Below, piece after piece: positions 1 through 5,081 of a DNA stretch of 5,433 nt; positions within the stretch are counted from its first letter, which is position 1; every line of letters starts with the position of its first letter. The notes under the pieces were generated by a model, which did no database searches, was not told where the DNA came from, and worked only from the letters and a program-made list of their open reading frames with translations. This DNA comes from Hydrogenophaga sp. (GTDB lineage Bacteria; Pseudomonadota; Gammaproteobacteria; Burkholderiales; Burkholderiaceae_C). The position numbers and the translations under genes were made by a program. The stretch is taken from the NCBI GenBank assembly GCA_011390855.1, contig JAABRN010000073.1:1-5433 (forward strand), read 5' to 3'.

Positions 1-309
1 CGGGTCGGTGAACAGCTTCTTGACCGCGGCGTTGCGCACATTGGACGGCACGCCACGTGCCACAAACGAAGAGTAGTCGGATTCCGGCGTGAGCCGGGCG
101 ACGTCGTCAAGGGTCAGGGCGGGGGGTGCTTCCTCGGTCTTGTCGGCGGGTGCTGGCTCGGCAACAGCGGGCGGCGCCACAACGGCCACTGGCGCGGCCG
201 CTGCAGGCCGATGCGGTACCACGGGTTCCGCTGGCAAGGGCTCGCCCGAACGCACCTGCACCTTGCGGCGCGACCAGCGAGAGAAAAAATTGCCTTCTTC
301 GCTCGTCAT
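1..309 (-). CDS. DUF3306-family protein, N-terminal part (runs off left edge)
   Basis: The first 103 codons are visible; the rest lies beyond the left edge. The protein opens with a short conserved block, FFSRWSRRK (residues 8-16). An Ala/Pro/Val-rich, probably disordered linker follows (about 23-64), then a second conserved block starting LTLDDVARLTPESDYS (65-80) and continuing to VRNAAVKKLF (91-100). This layout of a basic-aromatic N-terminal motif, variable linker and LxxDVxxLxPxSDYS block is what I recall for DUF3306. The biochemical role of the family is unknown, but members often sit beside DUF3305 genes in formate dehydrogenase clusters. There is no signal peptide or membrane segment in the visible part. 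The ATG (307-309) overlaps the upstream gene's TGA as ATGA and has no clear Shine-Dalgarno sequence, so translation is probably coupled. Family assignment is by motif recognition only. Confidence 0.85.
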   Translation of the reverse strand, partial: MTSEEGNFFSRWSRRKVQVRSGEPLPAEPVVPHRPAAAAPVAVVAPPAVAEPAPADKTEEAPPALTLDDVARLTPESDYSSFVARGVPSNVRNAAVKKLFTDP

Positions 310-1148
310 GTTCGGGTTGGCAATGGCATGCCGGCGTGCACCACGGCTGCGCCACTCTGGTGGCGGTCGGCCCGGGCACGCGCCGCCTGCAGGAAGTCCA
401 TCATCATGGGACCGCTGTCGAGCAAGCCCTGTGTTTCTTCGCTCGGTGAAAGATGGAATTCGGGGTGCCACTGCACACCCAGCACATAGCCAGGGCCTTT
501 GTGGCGAATGGCTTCGATGATGCCGTCTTGTGGACTGTGCGCTTCGGCGACCAACCCTTCGCCGAGCCGGTCCACACACTGGTGGTGGATGCTGGTGACG
601 CGGTGTGGCGCACTGTTGCCATACAGACGGTGCAACGATGAGCCTTCCTGGAAATGCACGTCGTGCATCAGACGGTCATACCGGCTGGTGTCCTGGTGTT
701 CGGCCGATCCTGGGAGCAGCGAGGGAATGTCCTGCACCAGGGAACCACCGAAATACACATTGATGAGTTGGGCACCGCGGCACACCCCGAGCACCGGCTT
801 GCCGGCCTCGATGAAGCCGCGCAACAGCGCGAGTTCGTAGCGGTCGCGGATGGCGTCACCGGCCCAGGCGGGGTCGCGCAAGGTGTCACCATAGGTTTCG
901 GGACAGATGTCGATGCCACCTTGAAGCACGATTCCGTCAAGCAAGTCGACGATCTCGGTCATGGGCGCGCGGTTGGCCGGGAGTGGGCTTTCTTCATCGA
1001 CGAAAGGCACCATCAGCGCGATGGCCCGGTGGGCCATGATCCAGTGCGCCATGGAGCTTTCAAGAAACTGCAACCGCTTTTGCGGCAGGCCCAGTCCCTC
1101 CGGGGGTTGATGCAGCAGACGGGCACTGATGCCAATGCGAAGTGTCAT
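306..1148 (-). CDS. Class-I glutamine-amidotransferase-like hydrolase (gamma-glutamyl-GABA hydrolase / PuuD family, peptidase C26)
   Basis: This 280-residue protein has the complete core of the PuuD-type branch of class-I glutamine amidotransferases. An oxyanion-side motif, QGGIDICPETYG, lies at 76-87. The nucleophile elbow GVCRGAQLINV (121-131) carries the probable catalytic Cys123. SIHHQCVDRLGEGL (186-199) matches the family's SxHHQ block, and GVQWHPEF (224-231) supplies His228 and Glu230. Length is a little above E. coli PuuD because of a C-terminal tail (about 255-280). Known relatives hydrolyse gamma-glutamyl amide bonds in the cytoplasm. No putrescine-pathway gene is visible here, so that substrate should not be assumed. 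The gene is coupled on both sides by ATGA overlaps (start at 1145-1148, stop at 306-309), tying it to the DUF3305/DUF3306 pair. Upstream there is only a weak AGG. The fold and active site are clear; the substrate is unknown. Confidence 0.9.
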   Translation of the reverse strand: MTLRIGISARLLHQPPEGLGLPQKRLQFLESSMAHWIMAHRAIALMVPFVDEESPLPANRAPMTEIVDLLDGIVLQGGIDICPETYGDTLRDPAWAGDAIRDRYELALLRGFIEAGKPVLGVCRGAQLINVYFGGSLVQDIPSLLPGSAEHQDTSRYDRLMHDVHFQEGSSLHRLYGNSAPHRVTSIHHQCVDRLGEGLVAEAHSPQDGIIEAIRHKGPGYVLGVQWHPEFHLSPSEETQGLLDSGPMMMDFLQAARARADRHQSGAAVVHAGMPLPTRT

Positions 1149-1777
1149 ATTTTTGGACCTGTGCCGTGTTTCTCGGTAGAGATGCGCACCGGCTGGCCGA
1201 AACGGTCTGTGAGAGGTTTGAAACTGTCCGGGCGCTTGCGGCGCTTGGGTTCGGGCTGGTAGGTGGCGTCCACGAAGGCACGCAACCAGTCCACCACCTC
1301 TTCTGGCGCGGGTACCTGATCCACGCGCTCCTGCGCATCCAGCCAGCGGCCGGCGTCGTGGTAGCTCAGGGTCACGATCTGTGGCACTGCCATGGGCTCG
1401 CCTTCGATCAGACGCGCTTCATCGGCGCGCCAGAACACCCAGAAGCACGGATGAGGACTGTTGAGGTTGAGGAAATAGCCTTCGGCATCGTCGCGAAACA
1501 GCATCACGCGAAATCGCGGGAACAGCCAGTGTGTGGTGTCTGTGCTGTCGGGGGCGCCTCCTGCCGCCACTGGCTCCACAGCAATGGGTTCGTGCGCATT
1601 GTCTGTGGATTCCGGCGGGGTATCGTCTGGACTGCTGCACACCATCACATCGGCAAGCACCCAACGGAATGGCTGCCAGCGGCTCATGGGTCCCACCACG
1701 GGCTCACGCCGCATCACCACATCCACTTCAATGGCAGGTCGTTGAACAGTCGCTGTGGGCATATATGCTTTTTCCAT
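1145..1777 (-). CDS. DUF3305-family protein
   Basis: This is a 210-residue soluble protein without signal peptide or membrane helices. Features resembling DUF3305 are an N-terminal VDVVMRRE strand (18-25), SRWQPFRW (32-39), a Trp/Phe-rich core around FPRFRVMLFRDDAEGYFLNL (86-105) and PCFWVFWR (110-117), and VTLSYHDAGRWLDAQE (135-150), followed by VDQVPAPEEV. Residues about 48-82 form a Pro/Ser/Ala-rich insert that looks like a disordered linker. The C-terminus is basic (KRRKRPDSFKPLTDRFG, 168-184). Its function is not established. In my knowledge of the family it co-occurs with DUF3306 and formate dehydrogenase genes in Proteobacteria. The start at 1777 has an AGGG about 6 bases upstream. An in-frame ATG five codons later (1762) has GGAAA upstream and is a real alternative. 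The stop overlaps the next gene's ATG as ATGA. It follows boxA after 122 bases on the same strand. Confidence 0.83.
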   Translation of the reverse strand: MEKAYMPTATVQRPAIEVDVVMRREPVVGPMSRWQPFRWVLADVMVCSSPDDTPPESTDNAHEPIAVEPVAAGGAPDSTDTTHWLFPRFRVMLFRDDAEGYFLNLNSPHPCFWVFWRADEARLIEGEPMAVPQIVTLSYHDAGRWLDAQERVDQVPAPEEVVDWLRAFVDATYQPEPKRRKRPDSFKPLTDRFGQPVRISTEKHGTGPKI

Positions 1778-1800
1778 ACCAACCCTGCACTGTACGGCAT

Positions 1801-1842
1801 CCGGTGGGTCAGCGAAAAGCGGTCCTCACTTCACCCTACCGG
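1801..1842 (-). other. Bulged inverted repeat in the boxA-DUF3305 gap
   Basis: CCGGTGGGT (1801-1809) pairs with ACCCTACCGG (1833-1842) if one base (1838) is bulged out, giving a 9-bp GC-rich stem around a 23-base spacer. It lies between boxA and the DUF3305 gene, about 24 bases before the latter's start. No T-run follows, so it is not a standard intrinsic terminator. It could be an mRNA processing or stability hairpin, or chance in GC-rich DNA. Confidence 0.3.
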
Positions 1843-1869
1843 AGGGCGGGGAGCGTGCTTGAGCGGCAA

Positions 1870-1885
1870 CGGCAAAGCTTCGCCG
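1870..1885. other. 16-base near-perfect palindrome just after boxA
   Basis: CGGCAAAGCTTCGCCG is self-complementary except at one symmetrical pair (A/C on this strand, a G-U wobble in minus-strand RNA) and is centred on AAGCTT. It starts 14 bases beyond the boxA stop. It could be a short hairpin at the end of the boxA message or a dimeric protein site. There is no T-tract after it. Confidence 0.3.
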
Positions 1886-1899
1886 CGATATGCAAAGGT

Positions 1900-3210
1900 T
1901 CAGTAGGTTTCCAGGTGCAGCCGTGCGTCCCGCTTGAGCGAGGCGCCAATGCTCTCCCAGTCCAGACCAGCCGCCTTCGCCACATCGCGCAGGGCCAACA
2001 CCACGCCCTCTTCCATGCTTTTGAGGCCGCACACATAGAAGTAGGTGTTGGGGTCTTGCAGCAACAGCGCCAGATCGGCCGCACGCTCGCGCATGGCGTC
2101 CTGCACGTAGCGCTTGGGGTGACCAGGCGTGCGACTGAAGGCGAAGTTGATATCAATGAAATCCTTGGGCAGGTTTTGCAGCGGGCCAAAGTACGGCAAT
2201 TCTTCCTGGGTGCGGGCGCCAAAGAACAGCATCAGCTTCCCACCTTCAAACTTGCCACTTTGCCGCAGGCGGCGGCGCCACTCGGTCATGGCGCGCATGG
2301 GCGCACTGCCGGTGCCGGTGCAGATCATCACGATGCTGGACCTGGGGTGATTCGGCATGAGGAAACTGGTGCCAAACGGACCAATCACGTCCACCTTGTC
2401 TCCCACTTTGAGGTCGCACATGAAGTTGCTGGCGACGCCTCTCACCGGCTGGCCCGAATGGTCTTCAAGCACGCGTTTGATGGTGAGCGACAGGTTGTTG
2501 TAGCCGGGCCGCTCGCCATTGCGGGGACTGGCGATCGAATACTGGCGCGCATGATGCGGCTTGCCTTTGGCATCGAGGCCTGGAGCGATCACACCAATGC
2601 TCTGGCCTTCGAGCACCGGGAAAGGCATGCTGCCGAAGTCGAGCACGACGTGGTGGGTGTCGTAGTCGCCACCGGCGGTCTTGCCCACTTCGGTCACACG
2701 CACATTGCCCACCACAGTGGCGGTGACCGACTTCTGCCCGGCCTTGGGTCCGTAGAGGTTGGTGTACGCGTGGGCGGCGCTCCAGGGCGGCAGGGTTGCA
2801 CCGAATGTGCTGGTGTTGAGCGGCGTTTGCCCGCTCGGATCGTTCACAGCCTCAGGTGGCGAGGCTTCTTCAGAAACCGCGTCCAAGGGGATTTCCACAG
2901 CGGATTCACCTGCCAGCGCGGCGAGCTCGCTGCTCGGAATTTCTGGCGGGAGTTCTTCCCAGCCCAACTGCTCTTCAAGGGAGTAGGCCTTGACGCGCAA
3001 TACCTTGCGGTAGTTGTCGATCGAGCCGGTAGGGCACGGCGAGATGCAGTCGTTGCACCAGTTGCACTTCTCTGCATCCACCACGTAATTGTTCGAGTCG
3101 TGGGTGATGGCACCCACCGGGCAGATCGACTCGCAGGTGTTGCAACGGATGCAGATTTCCGGGTCGATCAGGTGCTGCTTGATCACAGCGGCTTCAGTCG
3201 GGGCGTTCAT
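1900..3210 (-). CDS. boxA: Benzoyl-CoA 2,3-epoxidase, reductase component BoxA
   Basis: BoxA is the cytoplasmic iron-sulfur flavoprotein that takes electrons from NADPH to support the BoxB epoxidase (EC 1.14.13.208). The 436 residues show the expected modules. A two-cluster ferredoxin domain has CxxCxxCxxxCP motifs at Cys20/23/26/30 and Cys49/52/55/59. An acidic Pro/Ser/Ala-rich linker follows (about 85-145). The ferredoxin-NADP reductase unit shows the FAD-binding RQYS (222-225), GVASNF (258-263), GPFG (277-280), nucleotide-binding [12 protein letters not shown] (297-308) and YVCG (392-395). It ends in LHLETY with the terminal aromatic typical of these reductases. The ATG at 3210 gives the usual MNAP start and is preceded by GGAGA at a 7-base spacing. 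It lies downstream of boxB on the same strand but across a long structured gap, so its expression may be set separately from boxB. Identity is very secure. Confidence 0.96.
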   Translation of the reverse strand: MNAPTEAAVIKQHLIDPEICIRCNTCESICPVGAITHDSNNYVVDAEKCNWCNDCISPCPTGSIDNYRKVLRVKAYSLEEQLGWEELPPEIPSSELAALAGESAVEIPLDAVSEEASPPEAVNDPSGQTPLNTSTFGATLPPWSAAHAYTNLYGPKAGQKSVTATVVGNVRVTEVGKTAGGDYDTHHVVLDFGSMPFPVLEGQSIGVIAPGLDAKGKPHHARQYSIASPRNGERPGYNNLSLTIKRVLEDHSGQPVRGVASNFMCDLKVGDKVDVIGPFGTSFLMPNHPRSSIVMICTGTGSAPMRAMTEWRRRLRQSGKFEGGKLMLFFGARTQEELPYFGPLQNLPKDFIDINFAFSRTPGHPKRYVQDAMRERAADLALLLQDPNTYFYVCGLKSMEEGVVLALRDVAKAAGLDWESIGASLKRDARLHLETY

Positions 3211-3217
3211 CGGCGGG

Positions 3218-3222
3218 TCTCC
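3218..3222 (-). promoter_or_regulatory. Ribosome binding site of boxA
   Basis: GGAGA on the minus strand lies 7 bases before the boxA ATG (3210). It supports the MNAP start over the non-coding-looking frame that overlaps it. Confidence 0.7.
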
Positions 3223-3276
3223 AGCGCGTTTTCGTGGTGGTCCATTGTGTGGCTGATTTTGACTTCGTGGGGCACC

Positions 3277-3370
3277 GCATGGGCAGGGGTGACCGGCTCC
3301 GTTCGTGTCCCCCGCCGGTCTGCGACCGGCTCCTCCTTTACCTCACTTCGCCGATCACCCCAACCCATGC
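3277..3370 (-). repeat. Imperfect 20-base inverted repeat enclosing a perfect hairpin; candidate boxA leader RNA structure
   Basis: The arms at 3277-3296 and 3351-3370 match in inverted orientation at 17 of 20 positions. As minus-strand RNA, two of the three differing positions become U-G wobbles, leaving one U-U mismatch; as plus-strand RNA they would be C-A mismatches. The enclosed segment has a perfect hairpin, GCCGGTC (3314-3320) / GACCGGC (3324-3330) with a 3-base loop. On the minus strand GGAGCCGGTC occurs twice (3333-3324 and 3300-3291), so the middle GACCGGC can pair with either copy, which allows alternative folds. An AAAGGAGG sequence (3339-3332) lies next to the hairpin with no start codon behind it. 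The element ends 66 bases before the boxA ATG. Confidence 0.6.
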
Positions 3371-3410
3371 TCAAGGGCGAACGAAGCAAAGAAGAAAGAC
3401 AAAGAAGACA

Positions 3411-3443
3411 AGAAAACACCCAACACGCCTCCGGCGCGCGTGC
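3411..3443 (-). terminator. Possible weak or leaky intrinsic terminator
   Basis: On the minus strand GCACGC (from 3443) and GCGTGT (to 3423) form a stem of five Watson-Crick pairs plus a G-U around a 9-base loop. TTGGGTGTTTTCTTGTC follows. The stem is short and the T-run is interrupted and displaced, so at best this would cause partial termination between boxB and boxA. Confidence 0.2.
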
Positions 3444-3455
3444 CTTCATCCAGAG

Positions 3456-3556
3456 ATGCGGTGGAACCGGCTTCGCCGGGCCACTCGCATCGTCCCCCCT
3501 TCAAGCGCCGAAGGCGCGCCAGAAAGGGGGGAAGCCGCGTCAGCGGCGCAGGGGGG
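3456..3556 (-). repeat. REP-like cluster of GC-rich hairpins directly after boxB
   Basis: Three hairpin units are packed into 101 bases. Nearest boxB, GCCGC (3534-3538) pairs with GCGGC (3543-3547) over a 4-base loop. Next, TCCCCCCTT (3493-3501) pairs with AAGGGGGGA (3524-3532) around an inner GCGCC/GGCGC stem (3505-3517, GAA loop). The third runs 3456-3490: ATGCG/CGCAT, GTGG/CCAC and CCGGC/GCCGG stems with small bulges. A second G6 run (3551-3556), adjacent to the boxB stop, can compete for the C6 run. The architecture resembles repetitive extragenic palindromes that I associate with Comamonadaceae genomes; copy number was not tested. It may stabilise the boxB message against 3' decay or limit read-through into boxA. 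Confidence 0.7.
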
Positions 3557-4984
3557 TTATCCGAATCTCACGTAGTCGAAATCCACCGGCTGGCGGTTGA
3601 TACCCATCACTGGCGGCGCGATCCAGTTGGCGAACTTGCCTGGCTCCACCACGCGGCCCATCAGGCTGGCCACAAAAGCGCGGTCCGACTCGCTGGGCAG
3701 CCAGTTGTCGCGGTTGGCGTTCCATTCGGCTTCAGAAATCACACGACCATCCGGGGCGACCTTCACACCCTTGAGCAGACCGATGTTGCGGTGAAACGCC
3801 TTGTGCGGAACCGACAGGCGGAACGGAATACCGGCTTTGTCGATCACCTTGTTCCAGCGCTCCACACCGCCGACGCTGTCCTTGATGTAGTCGTCGCGCA
3901 GCACTTCGTTGAGCGCATTGAGCATCGGCACTTCTTTTTCGACCAGCTGGCCGTTCTGCACGTTGAGCACCTTGTAGAACTGACCACGCAACTGGTGGTC
4001 GTCGGTGCGTTTGCCCTCTTCATAGCGGCCCTTGAGACCGGTGCTGTAGAAGGTGGCGGCGTTGCTGGACTCGTCGGCGCCGAACAGGTCGATGGTCACC
4101 GAGAAGTGGAAGTTCAGGTAGCGCTGGATGGTTGGCAGGTCGATCACACCGGCGGCGCGCAGCTTGGCCGGGTCGTCGGTTTTCAGCTCGTTCATCACCT
4201 GGCAGGTGCGGTTGATCACGCGGCTCACGCCGGACTCGCCCACAAACATGTGGTGCGCTTCTTCGGTCAGCATGAACTTGGTGGTGCGGGCCAGCGGGTC
4301 GAAGCTGGATTCGGCCAGGGCGCAGAGCTGGAACTTGCCGTCGCGGTCGGTGAAGTAGGTGAACATGAAGAAGCTGAGCCAGTCTGGCGTTTCTTCGTTG
4401 AACGCTTCCAGGATGCGCGGGTTGTCGGCGTTGCCGCTGTTGCGCTCCAGCAGCGCTTCACCTTCTTCGCGGCCGTCCTTGCCGAAATACTTGTGCAGCA
4501 GGTAAACCATGGCCCAGAGGTGACGGCCCTCTTCCACGTTCACCTGGAACAGGTTGCGCAGGTCGTACTGGCTGGGTGCGGTCAGGCCCAGGTGGCGCTG
4601 CTGCTCCACCGATGCGGGCTCGGTATCGCCCTGTGTGACGATGATGCGGCGCAGGTTGGCACGGTACTCACCAGGAAGGTCCTGCCAGGCGTTTTCACCC
4701 TTGTGGTCTCCGAAGTGGATCTTGCGGTCCTGTTCGGCGGGGTTCAGAAAAATGCCCCAGCGGTAGTCGGGCATCTTCACATGGCCGAACTGCGCCCAGC
4801 CTTGCGGGTCCACGCTGACGGCGGTGCGCAGGTAGACGTCGAAGTTCTGCGAACCATCCGGGCCCATGTCGTCCCACCACTTGAGGTAGTTGGGTTGCCA
4901 CTGCTCCAGCGCACGCTGCAGCGTGCGGTCTTCGCTCAGGTTGACGTTGTTGGGGATCTTGTCGCTGTAGTCGATGGTGGACAT
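3557..4984 (-). CDS. boxB: Benzoyl-CoA 2,3-epoxidase, oxygenase subunit BoxB
   Basis: BoxB is the di-iron subunit that adds one oxygen atom to benzoyl-CoA, forming 2,3-epoxybenzoyl-CoA in the cytoplasm. The 475-residue product matches the family's usual size. Probable iron ligands fit the known spacing: Glu122 (TEPASVEQ), Glu152 and His155 in EEGRH, Asp213, and Glu242 and His245 in EEAHH. These ligands are assigned by pattern and by recalled Azoarcus evansii numbering with a two-residue shift. Other conspicuous stretches are NYLKWWDDMGPDG (32-44) and DFDYVRFG at the C-terminus. The frame extends upstream to an ATG at 5065, but the start at 4984 is preferred: it gives the standard MSTIDYSDKIP N-terminus and has AGGAG six bases upstream. 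boxC ends 97 bases before it. The TAA stop touches the hairpin cluster. No truncation or missing key residue is seen. Confidence 0.97.
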   Translation of the reverse strand: MSTIDYSDKIPNNVNLSEDRTLQRALEQWQPNYLKWWDDMGPDGSQNFDVYLRTAVSVDPQGWAQFGHVKMPDYRWGIFLNPAEQDRKIHFGDHKGENAWQDLPGEYRANLRRIIVTQGDTEPASVEQQRHLGLTAPSQYDLRNLFQVNVEEGRHLWAMVYLLHKYFGKDGREEGEALLERNSGNADNPRILEAFNEETPDWLSFFMFTYFTDRDGKFQLCALAESSFDPLARTTKFMLTEEAHHMFVGESGVSRVINRTCQVMNELKTDDPAKLRAAGVIDLPTIQRYLNFHFSVTIDLFGADESSNAATFYSTGLKGRYEEGKRTDDHQLRGQFYKVLNVQNGQLVEKEVPMLNALNEVLRDDYIKDSVGGVERWNKVIDKAGIPFRLSVPHKAFHRNIGLLKGVKVAPDGRVISEAEWNANRDNWLPSESDRAFVASLMGRVVEPGKFANWIAPPVMGINRQPVDFDYVRFG

Positions 4985-4990
4985 GTTGTG

Positions 4991-4995
4991 CTCCT
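4991..4995 (-). promoter_or_regulatory. Ribosome binding site of boxB (decides the start)
   Basis: AGGAG on the minus strand lies six bases before the ATG at 4984. It supports the 475-residue product rather than the frame extended to 5065, whose extra residues have no family character. Confidence 0.85.
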
Positions 4996-5006
4996 GCGGG
5001 TTCTTC

Positions 5007-5060
5007 GTGCGGTGGACTGCTCTTAGGTTGCGGCTGGCTCCACCGGGAAACCCACCGCAC
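5007..5060 (-). other. Perfect 9-base inverted repeat in the boxC-boxB gap
   Basis: GTGCGGTGG (5007-5015) and CCACCGCAC (5052-5060) are exact reverse complements separated by 36 bases. They fill the middle of the boxC-boxB gap, and the near arm ends 11 bases before the boxB Shine-Dalgarno sequence. The repeat could form a stem-loop in the box message or be an operator-like site. No T-run follows, so it is not an intrinsic terminator. Confidence 0.45.
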
Positions 5061-5081
5061 AACAAGACTCAAGAGGTCGGG

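Larger units (their letters stand above)
3207..3449 (-). other. 80-codon open frame ending on the boxA start; coding status doubtful
   Basis: An open frame of 80 codons with ATG at 3449 ends in a TGA that overlaps the boxA ATG (CGATGA). Internal ATGs lie at 3368 and at 3245; the last would encode only [12 protein letters not shown]. None has a good Shine-Dalgarno sequence at a useful distance, and most of the frame runs through the pyrimidine tract and inverted repeats described separately. I recognise no family. The 12-codon version could act as a leader peptide coupled to boxA, but chance is the simpler explanation. Confidence 0.15.
3211..3556. other. Structured 346-base gap between boxB and boxA
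   Basis: No convincing gene is present. In transcript order the gap holds a cluster of GC-rich hairpins touching the boxB stop (3456-3556), a weak hairpin followed by a pyrimidine-rich tract (3380-3443), a long imperfect inverted repeat enclosing a perfect hairpin (3277-3370), and a short leader carrying the boxA ribosome binding site (3211-3276). The gap is much longer than the 97 bases between boxC and boxB or the overlaps downstream. It may be inserted repetitive DNA, a regulatory leader for boxA, or both. Confidence 0.8.

Noticed and set aside
89..520. Plus-strand open frames at the left edge (89-520, 126-449, 211-489)
   Set aside because: They are shadows opposite the DUF3306 and hydrolase genes; the Ser/Ala/Gly-rich product reflects the antisense of an Ala/Pro linker.
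1834..1846. Small CCCT/AGGG stem as a terminator after boxA
   Set aside because: Only four pairs and no T-run on either strand; it also conflicts with the longer 1801-1842 pairing.
3211..3556. Remnant transposon or insertion sequence
   Set aside because: No transposase fragment, no target-site duplication and no long terminal repeats are visible; the palindromes are internal and REP-like.
1531..3600. 689-codon open frame on the plus strand
   Set aside because: It is antisense to boxA and the DUF3305 gene, has a His/Arg/Ala/Val-heavy composition with no recognisable domain, and no ribosome binding site. Long antisense frames are expected opposite GC-rich genes.
3305..5026. 573-codon open frame on the plus strand
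   Set aside because: It is antisense to nearly all of boxB, which has full-length family motifs. The plus-strand product is Val/His-rich and unrecognisable.
4985..5065. 27-codon N-terminal extension of BoxB from the ATG at 5065
   Set aside because: The AGGAG at 4991-4995 and the family-typical MSTIDYSDKIP start favour 4984; the extension has no family character.
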